DNA of 64,000 nt from Impatiens glandulifera (Eukaryota; Streptophyta; Magnoliopsida; Ericales; Balsaminaceae). Location: the NCBI RefSeq assembly GCF_907164915.1, contig NC_061862.1, forward strand, positions 141,289,913 through 141,353,912, read 5' to 3'. The notes beneath the pieces were generated by a model. That model saw only the letters and a list, made by a program, of their open reading frames with translations. It made no database searches and was not told where the DNA came from. Positions 35,420 through 48,116 of this stretch are shown here, piece after piece. How positions within the stretch are numbered: position 1 is the first letter of the stretch; every line of letters begins with the position of its first letter. The translations under genes and the position numbers were made by a program.

Positions 35420-36221
35420 CAATTGAGTGAGGATTTAGAATAACCTGCGCTCTCATCTTAGACTCAGCATAAATATTCTCCGAGCAATTTAGCTTGCTTA
35501 ACATCGCTTTCCATGTCGTGTTCTTGAGCCTTTTCTTGTTTCCATTCATTGACAATGTCAATTGAGGTTCTACAACATGCTTATTATTATTATTATTAGT
35601 TTCCTATTCATAAATAAAAATTGGATGTTCATCATTAGTGTATATAAAACAAAAATTAATTAACAAGAAAGTCTGATTAATTACCGTGACCCTAATTTTA
35701 ATGGGTCTAATGGATTCCATCCAAGGTATGGTTGTTCAAATTTCAGGACAAATACTAAATATACTCATTAACCTGCTTATATATTTCAACTTTTTTTAAC
35801 AATAAGTTTCTATAAAATTATAATACATAGTTATGAATTTGTTGTTTTCATATACCTCTAATAAGATGCATTATCCCCATTTCTAATATACTTGATTTGG
35901 TAAAAACAATGTCTTACTAAATGAGCTAGGTTGTGTCTTAGTTATACCTGTCATTTATCTTGCTTCTTCTACGCTGCTCTGTTGCGGAATGCCTTTATCT
36001 TGGAGTGCTAGGTTTCTGATCATCTCGTTTAGTATCAACAATCACTATTAAATCACATGTTGATAAGTTAATTAGGTATATAGAAACAATAAAAATATAA
36101 AAAAAAGATGTAATTAGTTACTCGTGGGTTTTGAAAAAGGAACTTCTTTGATGATAAACTCTTGTTCATCTTCATCATCATCTTCATCATGGGAGATTTT
36201 TGCAGATTTTAACATATCCAT
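35420..36221 (-). pseudogene. BIM2-like bHLH transcription factor, degraded
   Basis: On the minus strand a plausible first exon begins at ATG 36221 (MDMLKSAKISHDEDDDEDEQ) and ends at a GT donor near 36121. A second exon (about 36030-35948) encodes DDQKPSTPR, a TAA stop, then RHSATEQRRRSKINDR, the basic region of BIM-type bHLH factors that act with BES1 in brassinosteroid signalling; the donor after NDR sits where BIM genes have an intron. The next exon (about 35920-35860) is badly degraded (GDNASY then a stop, in place of the helix-2 region), and the downstream exon (about 35740-35690) has PYLGWNPLDPLKL, like the post-HLH block. A last open stretch to about 35420 is unrecognised. The stop and degraded HLH argue for a pseudogene. 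Confidence 0.6.
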
Positions 36222-36407
36222 GAAACTTTTATTCTTGTTTGCTAATTAGGGTCTGTTTAATACAATCATCACTAATTAATTAAGAAAAGAAATTAGGGCT
36301 AATATCATAAAGTAAGAGAGAAATAGATTAACCGAGAAGAAGAAAGTGAGCTGTAAGTTATGCTAGCGAGATTATGATGGTTACTACTATTGTTGATAAA
36401 AGAGGAT

Positions 36408-37599
36408 TGAGATGACCATTCTCCTTCTCCCATTATAATTCTAGCAGCTTTCTACCAAGATCATGTCAAGTAACTTTTATTTATTTCCTTCATTTTCACA
36501 GATCCTCAATAAATATTTTTTTCTATAAGATTTTGTATTATATATTGCATATGGGACACTGAAAAGAACTGAAATTCAGTTTCCGAGGATCTTCAATTGA
36601 GTCACATTTTACTTGTTAAAAAGAAAAGAACCAATAGAAATGCATTATAAATGAGGACCTAGAAATTATGCTGGAACCTATAAAAAAAGTGTTTTTAAAT
36701 GGAGGCAGGTTTTTCAGGACATCTACGACCATTTTGTTATCCTCATTTATTATATTTGATCTCATCCAACTCAAATTTTGTTTTTTCATCAGCCTAAAAT
36801 TAAACTTGTGATCCAATTACACTTTTTTTTTTACCAAATAGATGTATGTGCTCTAAAAAATATGGGATCATGTTCCAGTCTATATTTCTTTGCCAAGTGA
36901 AGAAGAAAATCCAATAAAGCTAGAAAATTTGCATTTCTAACTAGGATTTATGTACAATTCTAAATTTGTGGAAAAAAACTAGTTTCTGAATTGGTTATTC
37001 ATCTCTATATATCTAAAACCTTTGTTTCTTTTATGTTGAATTTCTAGAGCAGGAGTTGATGACATTGAAATTTTCCCATATCTTCTAAACAACTTTTGGT
37101 ACTATTATTACTCTTAAGGATGTAAATTAGACTTATCATTCTTCAACACGTAGAAAAATAAATAAAATCAGCGATGAGGACAATAATGGATGAATAATTA
37201 GGTCGACTTTTATAAAAGTGTAACAATAACTCAAATAGAAAGAAATTGCAGCAATTATAGAACGAGGAAACTGAAGTAATCAGAATTTTGTTAATTTCAT
37301 ACACTCTAACAGCAATTAACATTCTAAATCAACATATTGCCGCAACATATTCGTTAATAATGTAGAAAGAGATGGAGCGAGTGAAAGTGAGACCTAGAAG
37401 TTACGCTGAAAACTATAACAGAGTTCGAGAACTATCTCGGAGAACGAATCATTGGAATCATTAGCATGATGATAAGATTTTCCAAACTTGCTGGCTGGTG
37501 ACCTTCATTTTTGCGTCTTTAAACTTGTCATCTTATTTCTCTCTCCATGACGCGGAAGAAAGTAGTTCATTCTTCGTCTTTTTCGTTACCCTAGAATTC
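36408..37599. repeat. Host-type flank, copy 2 of segmental duplication
   Basis: Near-identical to 1-1190. Here its left side joins the upstream region of the BIM2-like pseudogene. It ends with AATTC (37595-37599), the target-site duplication of element A; the matching AATTC is at 48117-48121. Confidence 0.85.
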
Positions 37600-39804
37600 T
37601 GTTGGATCAAATTATTTCGACTAAGTGTTGAAATAATTTAACCACTGATATTTTGATGATGAAATAATTTATGAGTTTCGATACAGGTGTATTGAGACAA
37701 TATGTTATAAGACCTGGATCTAATGAGGATCATTAGACCGATTTTGATTTTCATTCGCATAAAATTAGACGCACAGTCTAACTCATCGGAGTTAGACGTG
37801 CAGTCTAATAGACGTGTAAATTAGACAGACGGTCTAATGGTTACACGAAATTAGACGTGAGTCTAATGGAATTAGACGTAAGTCTAATATATTAAGAATT
37901 AGACGTACAGTCTATCTCATCAGAGTTAGACGTGTAGTCTAATAGATGTAAAGTATTAGACGCAAGTCTAATGAATACACGGAATTAGACGTAAGTCTAA
38001 TAGAATTAGACGTACAGTCTAACTCATCGGAGTTAGACATGTAGTCTAATAGATGTAGAGAATTAGACGCAAGTCTAATGAATACACGAAATTAGACGTA
38101 AGTCTAATAGAATTAGACGTACAGTCTAACTCATCGGAGTTAGACGTGTAGTCTAATAGATGTAAAGAATTAGATGCAAGTCTAATGAATACGCGGAATT
38201 AGACGTGAGTCTAATGGAATTAGACGTAAGTCTAATATATTCGGAATTAGACGTACAGTCTAACTCATCGGAGTTAGACGTGTAGTCTAACATATTTGTA
38301 ATTAGACGAGTGGTCTAATTAGTAAAAGTTAGACGTGTGTCTAACTCTTTCAGACAAGTCTGAGGTAGAACCGGAATTAGACGTTCCAGTGAAACTCAGT
38401 GGAGTTATACGTGCCGGTCTAATGGTTATTGAATAATTAGACGTGTGGTCTAATTAGTGAAAGTTAGACGTGCGTCTAACTCCTTCAGACAAGTCTGAGG
38501 TAGAACCGGAATTAGACGTGCAGTCTAAATCAGTGGAGTTAGACGTGTCGGTGTAATGGTTATTGAATAATTAGACGTGTTGTCTAATTAGTGAAAGTTA
38601 GACGTGCGTCTAACTCCTTCAGACAAGTCTGAAGTAGAACCGGAATTAGACGTGATGTCTAACTCAGTGGAGTTAGACGTGTCGGTCTGATGGTTATTGA
38701 ATAACTAGACGTGTGGTCTAATTAGTGAAAGTTAGACGTGCGTCAAACTCCTTCAGACAAGTCTGAGGTAGAACCGAAATTAGACGTGTAGTCTAACTCA
38801 GTGGAGTTAGACGTGCCAGTCTAATGGTTATTGTAATTAGACGTGAGTCTAGTTCTATTAAACTAGGCCGTCTAATAGACGTTTTTTCATTAGAAGGAGA
38901 TGACCTATTTCATTAGACTGATTTTCACAATTCGTCTAATTGAAATACGTCTAATGCTCAATTTAAGCAATACGCTTGAATCTAGCATTTCTCCTACCCA
39001 CGTGCTATAGCTGTACCCTACTTTTGCTACACTTTCTAGTGAAGATTAGTACAGCAGCTATATGCATCCAATCAAGGGATGCCACGGAAGAGAATTTTCC
39101 TCATATTCAGCGCACTATCAGTTCTGTACGGCCACGATCCTTGTGCTCAGATCCTGTTGTGTACAATAGAGGCTTTCCAATGGAAGAGTTCCACGTATCA
39201 TTCTTGAAGATTCGACCGTTAGCTCCTGCTCAGTAATTAATCAATCCTAAGGACAACGGACAATCTACCTCGCGAACAAGCGAATACAAACGAACAAGCA
39301 ATCTGATTTTACAGAGAGAGAGACTACTCAATCATCTTGCTTACTGAACTTATTATGTGAAGCTTCTTTCTGATTGTACTGTGTGTGAATCGAGAGAGAG
39401 AGGTAGAATCAAAACACATTTAGTTGAGTGATATTCTTCATCTTGTAATTGAACAGAAAGTGTTCTGTTCAATAGTGAGCTAAGTGTGTGTGTAAACTGT
39501 ATTTGATTCTCATCATATTATAGTGAATCCTTCCGGTGGTTGGAAGAAGGGGTGATGTAGGAGAGTTTCTCCGAACATCCATAAACAAACTGTTGTGTTC
39601 TTCATTTCTGTCATCTTTAATATTTCATCTTGTGTTTCAAACCCAAGTAAACAATTCCGCCTTGAATCCGTTTCAAGTGTTTACTCAAGTTTGCGTAGAA
39701 TAGAAAGCGAATTAAATCCCTAACATGATTTCTTTCAAACTGTTTTTCATAAGCCTTCATCCTTAGCCAGACCCCCGTCTTTATCGATAAAGTTGATCCT
39801 ATCA
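37600..39804 (+). repeat. 5' LTR of element A
   Basis: TGTTGG...ATCA. It contains the TTAGAC/GTCTAA array (about 37753-38960), with more copies of the 130-base unit than copy 1. It lacks about 40 bases near 39106 and carries about 30 extra bases near 39410 compared with the 3' LTR. Confidence 0.88.
37753..38960. repeat. TTAGAC/GTCTAA palindrome array (5' LTR of A)
   Basis: Same array as 1344-2395 but longer; the 130-base unit with CTTCAGACAAGTCTGAGG occurs about four times here, versus about three in copy 1. Confidence 0.85.
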
Positions 39805-39806
39805 TT

Positions 39807-39819
39807 TGGTATCAAAGCC
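39807..39819 (+). other. Primer binding site of element A
   Basis: TGGTATCAAAGCC two bases after the LTR end; iMet-type PBS with one mismatch to the usual TGGTATCAGAGC. Confidence 0.8.
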
Positions 39820-39853
39820 TTGTTTCTATTCTCAAGCATCAAGAACCCAAAGT

Positions 39854-41035
39854 ATGTCTTGCATCAATGAAATTCCTCTTCTGACAAAGGACAACTACGA
39901 TTTGTTGATGATAAGAATGCAAGCTCACTTGGCTGCTATTGACTATGATATGCGGAGTGTCATCACCGATGGCCCCATAAAGATTTCAAAGCCAAGAAGT
40001 GAGTGGACCACTGAAGCTAAGGTGACCAACAACCTGGATAATGTTGCTAAGAACATTCTGTTCCAGTCACTCAACACGAATATGTTTTGTGAGATCAAAT
40101 CCTGTTCCACTGCAAAAGGGATATGGGATAAGCTCAACCAGATCCATGGTGTGAATTCTCAAGCAAAGAACAACCAAAAAGCATTCATTTGCAGTCAGAA
40201 CAAGTCCAGATGGGCTGACAGTGATTTGGAGGAGCCTCCTGCCGAAAAAGAGAATGAAGTTGTAACATGTCTGATGGCAGATGACCAATCTAAGGTAAAT
40301 TATATCTCTGCACCAGAATTTACAAACGAGGAGTTAACTAATGCACTCAATGAAATGGCTATTGAGTACAAAAAGTTAGCTGACTCTTTTTATGAAATGA
40401 AAGTTAAATATGAATCAACTGTTCTTTATCCAAACCAAGAATCTGAACCGAAAGTTTTTGATGAAAACTTAACAGAGATCTCATCTGATAATGATATGCT
40501 CAAAGAACAAATTCAAACTCTTTCATCTGAAAACAAAAGACTAAACTATATTGTCAGTGTATGGACAAGATCAGGAGATGCTGTCAAATATCATATCAGC
40601 ATGTTGAAACCTGCTAGATCTAGATCCGGTTTGGGATATAACAGTAATGACCCTAATCTGTCATGCAAAAAGTCAATCTCTCCAACTGATAAGTTTAAGC
40701 CTATAAACTTTGTCAAAAGGAGTATGACTGACATTGAATCTGATCCTATTAATGAAGAAGTTGCTTTCAAAAATAAAATAGTTTATGTTCCACCAACTGT
40801 TAGCTGGCTTAAGAATAAGCTTGAAAAGGCTACTAAGTCTAGTAATTTAAAACCTAACTCTAAGTCAAGGAGTTTTAAAAGAGAACCTTCCTCAAAAGTT
40901 AAAGGATCAGTGGCTAGCAGAAAGTCGTCTGCTAAGTCAAAAACATATGCATTAGTTACAACTCAAAATGGGATGTCCATCAGAATAACTCAAATATGGA
41001 TTTCTAAGGGACTGATTGACCGAGGACCCAATTGA
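39854..41035 (+). CDS. Sirevirus-like Gag (open frame, element A)
   Basis: An open frame of 393 residues from ATG 39854, which follows the PBS; an upstream TTG in the PBS is in frame but is not a plausible plant start. The N-terminal block LTKDNYDLLMIRMQAHL is the copia gag start; then a UBN2-like region, an acidic stretch, a short coiled coil (residues about 210-235) and a basic Ser/Lys-rich tail. It lacks a CCHC knuckle and is shorter than usual Sirevirus Gags, so an internal deletion is likely. Its stop precedes pol in the same frame. It would build the virus-like particle; whether it is expressed is unknown. Confidence 0.7.
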   Translation: MSCINEIPLLTKDNYDLLMIRMQAHLAAIDYDMRSVITDGPIKISKPRSEWTTEAKVTNNLDNVAKNILFQSLNTNMFCEIKSCSTAKGIWDKLNQIHGVNSQAKNNQKAFICSQNKSRWADSDLEEPPAEKENEVVTCLMADDQSKVNYISAPEFTNEELTNALNEMAIEYKKLADSFYEMKVKYESTVLYPNQESEPKVFDENLTEISSDNDMLKEQIQTLSSENKRLNYIVSVWTRSGDAVKYHISMLKPARSRSGLGYNSNDPNLSCKKSISPTDKFKPINFVKRSMTDIESDPINEEVAFKNKIVYVPPTVSWLKNKLEKATKSSNLKPNSKSRSFKREPSSKVKGSVASRKSSAKSKTYALVTTQNGMSIRITQIWISKGLIDRGPN

Positions 41036-41084
41036 AGGTGGGTACCAAAAGATTGTAAATGTCTATTTATGTAGGTACAAATAA

Positions 41085-44000
41085 ATGAAGGACTAGAGGA
41101 ATCTGTATGGTATCTTGATAGCGGATGTTCTAGGCATATGACTAGAAACAGACGGCTTCTCACTAATATATCAGACTGTTCTGGACCTAAGATCACATTT
41201 GGTGACAACAAGAAGGGTAAGACCATGGGTAAGGATAAGATTATCCATGGTAACCTAACTATTAATGACGTGTTGGTAGTTGCCAACTTGTGTTATAATT
41301 TAATCAGTATCAGTCAACAATGTGATAATGGTTTGTCAATAGACTTTCAAACTCATGCATGTTTAGTTAAAGACCAAGATGGAAACATTTTATTAACTGG
41401 AAGTAGAGTAGGAAACTCATATAAAATGAATTGGCAAAAAGAGTCATCTGACCCTATGTGCATGATTGCCAAGAATGACCAGAAATGGTTATGGCATAAA
41501 CGTTTGAACCATTTGAATTTTAAAACCATCAACAACATTTGTTCAAACAATTTAGTTATTGGTTTACCCAATCTTCAGTTTTCAAAGGACAAGATATGCA
41601 CTGCTTGCCAGTTAGGCTAATAGGGCAGATCATCGTTTTCAAAAGCAAAGGGAAATCACAATCCAGCCGTATCCTAGAACTTTTATATATGGATCTTTTT
41701 GGTCCAATTCCTGTAAAAAGTATAGGAGGAATGAGATTTGCCTTAATTTTTATCGATGACTTTTCACGTTTTACATGGGTTGCATTTTTAAAATTAAAAG
41801 ATAAAACTACTGAAAACATGATTAGGATATTTAAAGGGATTCAGAATCAGAAATCTTTAAATATCACATGCATCAGAAGTGATCAGGGAACTGAATTCAC
41901 TAACAGATACCTATCATCTTATCTCGAGGAGACTGGAATTAGGCACGAGTTGTCTAGTGTCAGAACTCCACAGCAAAACGGCATTGCTGAGAGAAGAGTG
42001 AGAACTCTGAAAGAAGCAGTGAGATCTATGCTTGCTGAATCAGATGTTCCTTAAAGGTTCTGGACGGAAGCCATTAGTACTACTTGCTATACACAAAATC
42101 GGTCAATAATTAACAAACGTTTTGATAAAACTCCCTATGAACTGTATTATGGGAAAATTCCCACAGTTTCTTATTTTAAGATTTTTTGGTGTAAATGTTT
42201 TATCCATAACAATGGAAAGGTTTATTTGACTGCGTTTGATGCTATAGCGGATGAGGGATTCATGTTGGGATACTCATCAGTAAACAAGGCTTACAGAGTA
42301 TACAACAAAAGAACACAGACTGTTGAAGAATCCCTTCATGTAGTCTTTGATGAGCCTGTTGAGAGCAAATCCAATGAACCTATTGATCTTGCTGACAGAC
42401 TGCAAGCGACCAGTCTTGAGTCTGTAAGTGAAGAAGAAGAAATCTTGGACAAGCGGATGGCTCTATCTGATCCTGTGGCTGATCCGGTTGAAGCTCAACC
42501 AGATGTGCAAACTCCTGTTCAACAAGAAGTTGAGAGTTTGGATGTCGCGGTGTCACCGGTTCAGATGAGCAATCCCCTTGGTTCCAATTTCAGATGGAAC
42601 AGAAATCATCCACCAGAACTGATAATCGGAAATCCTTTTTCTCCTCGAAGGACAAGACGTCAACTGATGGATGAAATGGCCAATTCTGCATTTATTTCTC
42701 AAATTGAACCAAAGAAGATTGGTGAAGCTATAGTTGATCTAGATTGGATAATTGCTATGCAAGAGGAGTTAAACCAATTTGATAGAAATAAAGTGTGGTA
42801 TCTTACTCCTAGACCAACTGACAAGTCAGTCATAGGAATAAGATGGGTATTTAGAAACAAGCTTAGTGAAGATGGTTTATTCATTAGAAACAAAGCTCGT
42901 TTAGTTGCTCAAGGATACAAACAAGAGGAAGGTATTGATTTTGATGAGTCTTTTGCACCGGTTGCAAGACTAGAGGCAATCAAAATCTTTCTAGCATATG
43001 CATCATTTAAGAACTTTAAAGACTTTCAAATGGATGTGAAAAGTGTATTTTTAAATGGAAAATTAAGTGAGGAAGTATATGTTGAGCAACCCCCCAGTTT
43101 CGTAGATCATGTTTTGCCAAATCATGTTTATAGACTTAATAAAGCATTGCATGGTCTAAAACAAGCTCCTAGAGCTTGGTATGACACTTTAACCAATTTC
43201 TTGTTTGATCATGATTTTGTTGTTGGAACAGTGGATAAAACCTTGTTTAGATTTACTAAAGATTCTCACATATTACTTGTTCAGATATATGTTGATGACA
43301 TCATTTTTGGGTCAACTAACCCCAAACTGTGTGAGAAATTTGCCAAGCTGATGCAGGATAGGTTTGAAATGAGCATGATGGGAGAACTTACATTCTTTCT
43401 TGGGCTTCAGATACATCAACTGGAAAATTGAACTCTCATCAACCAGGCCAAATACACCAAAGAACTGCTAAAGAAGTTTGGTTTGGAGAACTGTTCTGTA
43501 GCAGCTACTCCAATGAGCTCTTCAGCTAAATTGGATAAAGATGAAGGTGGCCAAAGTGTCGATGTAACAGCATATAGAGGACACATCGGTTCTTTGCTAT
43601 ATGTAACTTCTAGCAGGCCAGACATTCAATTTGTTGTTGGTGTTTGTGGCAGATTTCAGGCTGATCCTAAACTCTCTCATTTTACTGCTGCTAAACGTAT
43701 TCTTAAATACTTAAAGGAAACTCAAAATGTGGGACTGTGGTATCCGAAGGATTCCAGTTTTAATTTATTTAGTTTCTCAGATGCAGGTTATGCAGGATGC
43801 AAAATTGATAGAAAAAGCACAAGTGGAACTTGCCAGTTCCTTGGAGATCGTCTAATCACATGGTTTAGCAAGAAGCAGACATCAGTTGCAACATCTACAG
43901 CAGAAGCAGAGTATCTTGCAGCTGGTAGTTGTTGTTCTCAAGTTTTGTGGATTCAACAACAGCTCAGAGACTATAGAATTGAGGCTGATGAATCTCCAAT

Positions 44001-44232
44001 TTTCTGCGACAACACAAGTGCTATCGCAATCTCATATAATCCAGTTCTGCATTCTCGGACAAAGCACATTGAAATCAGGCATTATTTCATCTGAGAACAC
44101 GTCAATCAGAAGCAAATTCGTCTTGAAAATGTTCCTACATATCAACAAACTGCAGACATTTTCACGAAACCTCTACCGGAAGCTAAGTTTTCTCACTTTA
44201 GAAACATGCTAGGTTTTGTTGACCTTGATTGA
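41085..44232 (+). pseudogene. Element A pol, broken
   Basis: Protease (WYLDSGCSRHMT, about 41105-41140), GAG-pre-integrase (WLWHKRLNHLNF), integrase (LYMDLFGP, RSDQGTEF, TPQQNGIAERR), RT from about 42770 ([12 protein letters not shown] near 43290) and RNase H (SFSDAGYAGCK, TAEAEYLA, the FCDNTSA block) ending ADIFTKPL...DLD. Breaks: a TAA at 41620 with a frameshift just after, a TAA after DVP at about 42052 (shared with copy 1), a TGA at 43429-43431 and a TGA at 44092-44094. The catalytic residues of integrase, RT and RNase H remain readable. Confidence 0.85.
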
Positions 44233-44250
44233 CTTAATTACGTGCATAAA

Positions 44251-44262
44251 CTAAGGGGGAAC
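44251..44262 (+). other. Internal polypurine tract-like site
   Basis: CTAAGGGGGAAC lies about 20 bases after the pol stop, where simple copia elements would have their PPT and 3' LTR. It suggests that the accessory region was inserted between pol and LTR. TTAGACG words reappear nearby (44420-44640). Confidence 0.5.
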
Positions 44263-45016
44263 ATATCGTTCAAAACGCAACTGAACAGATATAAAAGACG
44301 GAGGTCTTAACTTTTCATAAGGATTCAGAGTTTGAGAAACACAGCTACTTAGACGAACATCTACCTTAGCAGTTTCATCTTCATATGAAATCATTGTCTT
44401 GGTTATTTTAACCTGCTTGGTTAGACGAATGTGTCTAATAGACGGACACGTCTAATAGACGTTAGACGTTTTTATGTCATGAGCAAGAGGATGCTCACGT
44501 CTAATCAGGCACGCATGTCTCACGTGCTGTTATAGCATAATTAGACGTACACGTCTAATAGACTGATTTTCAAAAAGAAGTTGAAAATGTGAAAAGGAAA
44601 ATAAAACGTCTAACTACTAGTGTAATTAGACTCTTCATCTTCTTGCTTTTCGGACAGCTGTTTTTTAATGATCACTGTTTAAGTCTTCTTTCCCGCCGAA
44701 AAATAAATCAGTCATTTCTCAAAAAATTGAAGACATGTGTCTCTCAATATGCAAGGAATGACTAATATTTCTGACAACTTTTGCTTGTACACTTAGTATT
44801 AAACGTTCTGTTTCATGCTAACATTAAATGTTGTGTTTATTGGGAACTGTCTTTTGAAATTCTTGACGGTAGGAGCAATCATTAGCCTTCTTCTACATGA
44901 TTAAAACCCTGATATTGATAGGATCGTTCACTCTGAGAAATAGAAAATCCTTGAAATCATTCTCCCTTTCTCTCTTTAGAAGTCGAATCGTTCAAACCCT
45001 TGTTCATCATGTCAAA

Positions 45017-45774
45017 ATGCTGCCCTTTCGACCAAAATCGATTCAAGTGGACTTTCAATCCGTATCCACTCTTCAATCTCCGGGCATGCATAGGATGTTC
45101 GAATCGCTAAAAGCTTCTGGGCTGAGAAGATTCTTCACCCCTCATGAAACTTATCATGAACAACTAGTCAACGAATTCTTCCAAACCGCTAGATACTATC
45201 AAGATAGTGTTATTGCTGAGCCGTAATGGGCCAGATGGTCTGGATCACAGAAGAATCTTTTGGTGCATTTTTCCATCTCCCAAAAGAAGGTATTGATGAT
45301 TTCTCAACCACTCCTCCTAGTCTAATGATTACGATGATGAAAGTCTTTTCCGATTCCCCTGAAGTAGATATTCATGAAAAGAAAAACCTCCTGAAGATTG
45401 AATATGCTTTCTTAAGCGATATCATATCAAAATCCCTTTTGTCTAAAGAAATTTCTTACAAGTACTGTACGAAGGTCTTTCAGATAATGGTGGTTATCAC
45501 CAGGGGTGTTCCGGTGAACTGGACAAGCTACGTCTTCGGGAATCTTGTTATAATGGTTGTCGCTAGGAAGAAGATTTTCGGCTTTGATGGTCCTCTCAGC
45601 TCTTTTCTCTGTCATCGTCTGAACGAACCCGGTAAGAGTTTTCCCCTTCCTTCTAAGATCCTAAACTACCAGAAAGTGGTAGAATACATTCAAAGGGTGG
45701 AAACGCTTAAGTCCAAGAAAAGGAAAAGTGAAGACTCCAACTCCCCTCTAACTGCAGTCTTAGAGATCTCTTAA
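45017..45774 (+). pseudogene. Accessory ORF (aORF) of element A, split in two frames
   Basis: A protein of about 250 residues, homologous to the three accessory ORFs of element B and similar in style to the domain databases call 'putative plant transposon protein'; function unknown. Start at ATG 45017 (MLPFRPKSIQVDFQS). The first part stops at TAA 45224-45226; the next frame starts in the overlapping TAATG and runs MGQMVWITEESFGAFFHLP... to 45774. Shared landmarks with element B: VDF/VNF at the start, a (V/I)TE...F...LP block, EYAFLSDII, VITRGVPVNW, and a basic tail. The TAATG join is either a frameshift mutation or a reinitiation overlap. It lies downstream of RNase H in sense orientation. 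Confidence 0.65.
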
Positions 45775-46036
45775 GTTGAAGTCTATCCTTTCCAGAAGTC
45801 ATGACCAAGAAGAAGAAGACTAGTGTTTAAATGTCTTCTTGAAGTTATTTTGAATATTTTCACGATGTTTTTGGTAAACTTATTTCGGTTACATGGAACA
45901 ATGTTTTGAGTGTTTCTTCTGAAAACACTCACATGTGATTAATTAGGATGTTTTTGAATGATTACTTGCATGTTTGTTTATTTATTTGATGAATGCACGT
46001 TTTGATATAGGTATGCATGCCTGAAATTTCTTCATC

Positions 46037-46050
46037 AAAAAGGGGGAAAT
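46037..46050 (+). other. 3' polypurine tract of element A
   Basis: AAAAAGGGGGAAAT directly before the 3' LTR, a standard PPT for plus-strand priming. Confidence 0.85.
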
Positions 46051-48116
46051 CGTTGGGTCAAATTATTTCGACTAAGTGTAGAAATTATTTAAACACTGAT
46101 ATTTTGATGATGAAATAATTTATGAGTTTCGATACAGGTGTATTAAGACAATATGTTATAAGACCTGGATCTAATGAGGATCATTAGACCGATTTTGATT
46201 TTCATTCGCATAAAATTAGACGCACAGTCTAACTCATCGGAGTTAGACGTGCAGTCTAATAGACGTATAAATTAGACGGACGGTCTAATGGTTACACGGA
46301 ATTAGACGTGAGTCTAATGGAATTAGACGTAAGTCTAATATATTCAGAATTAGACGTACAATCTAAATCATCGGAGTTAGACGTGTTGTCTAATAGATGT
46401 AAAGAATTAGACGCAAGTCTAATGAATACACGGAATTAGACGTAAGTCTAATAGAATTAGACGTACAGTCTAACTCATCGGAGTTAGATGTGTGTTCTAA
46501 TAGATGTAAAAAATTAGACGCAAGTCTAATGAATACACGGAATTAGACGTAAGTCTAATAGAATTAGACGTAAGTCTAATATATTCGGAATTAGACGTAC
46601 AGTCTAACTCATCGGAGTTAGACGTGTAGTCTAACATATTTGTAATTAGACGGGTGGTCTAATTAGTGAAAGTTAGATGTGCGTCTAACTCCTTCAGACA
46701 AGTCTGAGGTAGAACCGGAATTAGACGTGTCAGTCTAACTCAGTGGAGTTAGACGCGTCGGTCTAATGGTTATTGAATAATTAGACGTGTGGTCTAATTA
46801 GTGAAAGTTGAACGTGCGTCTAACTCCTTCAAACAAGTCTGAGGTAGAACCGGAATTAGACGTGCAGTCTAACTCTGTGGAGTTAGACGTGCCGGTCTAA
46901 TGGTTATTGAATAATTAGACGTGTGGTCTAATTAGTGAAAGTTAGACACGCGTCTAACTCCTTCAGACAAGTTAGAGGTAGAACCGGAATTTGACGTGCA
47001 GTCTAACTCAGTGGAATTAGACGTGCCGGTCTAATGGTTATTGAATAATTAGACGTGTGGTCTAATTAGTGAAAGTTAGACGTGCGTCTAACTCCTTTAG
47101 ACAAGTCTGGGGTTGAACCGGAATTAGACGTGTTAGTCTAATGGTTATTGTAATTAGACGCGAGTCTAATTCTATTAGACCAGGCGGTCTAATAGACGTT
47201 TTTCCATTAGAAGGAGATGACCTATTTCATTAGACTGATTTTTCACAATCCGTATAACTGAAATACGTCTAATGCTCAGTTTAAGCAGTACGCTTGAATC
47301 TAGCATTTCACCTACCCAGCTGTACCCTACTTCTGCTCCACTTTCTAGTGAAGATTAGTACAGCAGTTATATGCATCCAATCAAGGAATGCCATGTAAGA
47401 GAATTTTCCTCACATTACCCGTTTTACAGGTACATCCCTGATGGAATATTCGGCGCACTACCAGTGTTGTACTTCCACGATCCTTGTGCTCAGATCCTGC
47501 TGTGTACAATGGAGGCTTTCAATGGAAGAGTGCCACGTATCGTTCTTGAAGATTCGATCGTTAGCTCCTGCTTAGTATTTAATCAATCCTAAGGACAACG
47601 GACAATCTGCCTCACGAACAAGCGAATAAAAACGAACAAGCAATCTGATTTTGCAGAGAGAAAGACTACTCAATCATCTTGCTTACTGAACTTATTATGT
47701 GAAGCTTCTTTCTGATTGTACTGTGTGTGAATCGAGAGAGAGAGTTAGAATCATATTATAATTGAACAGAAAGTGTTCTGTTCAATAGTGAGCTAAGTGT
47801 GTGTGTAAACTGTATTTGATTCTCATCATATTATAGTGAATCCTTCCGGTGGTTGAAAGAAGGGGTGACGTAGGAGAGTTTCTCCGAACATCCATAAACA
47901 AACTGTTGTGTTCTTCATTTCTGTTATCTTTTCATATTTCATCTTGTGCTTCAAACCCAAGTAACAATTCCGCCTTAAATTCGTTTCAAGTGTTTACACA
48001 AGTTTGCGTAGAATAGAAAGCGAATTAAATCCCTAACAGGATTTCTTTCAAACTGTTTTTCATAAGCCTTCATCCTTAGCCAGACCCCGTCTCTATCGAT
48101 AAAGACGATCTTATCA
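46051..48116 (+). repeat. 3' LTR of element A
   Basis: CGTTGGGTC... (the 5' LTR has TGTTGGATC, so the first T has become C) to ATCA at 48116. The palindrome array is at about 46206-47270. It keeps a segment of about 40 bases near 47420 that both 5' LTRs lack, and lacks another near 47755. Confidence 0.87.
46206..47270. repeat. TTAGAC/GTCTAA palindrome array (3' LTR of A)
   Basis: Same motif as the 5' LTR arrays, with its own number and order of the 110- and 130-base units. Confidence 0.85.

Larger units (their letters stand above)
37600..48116 (+). mobile_element. Sirevirus-like copia element A, full length
   Basis: A 10.5 kb Ty1/copia element with LTRs of 2,205 and 2,066 bases, tRNA-iMet-type PBS, gag, pol, one accessory ORF between RNase H and the 3' LTR, and a PPT; a perfect AATTC target-site duplication flanks it. 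The large size, gag sequence and accessory region fit the Sirevirus (SIRE/Maximus) lineage. Many stops and frameshifts make it non-autonomous today. Its first 5.1 kb with the left flank is duplicated at 1-6130. Confidence 0.88.
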
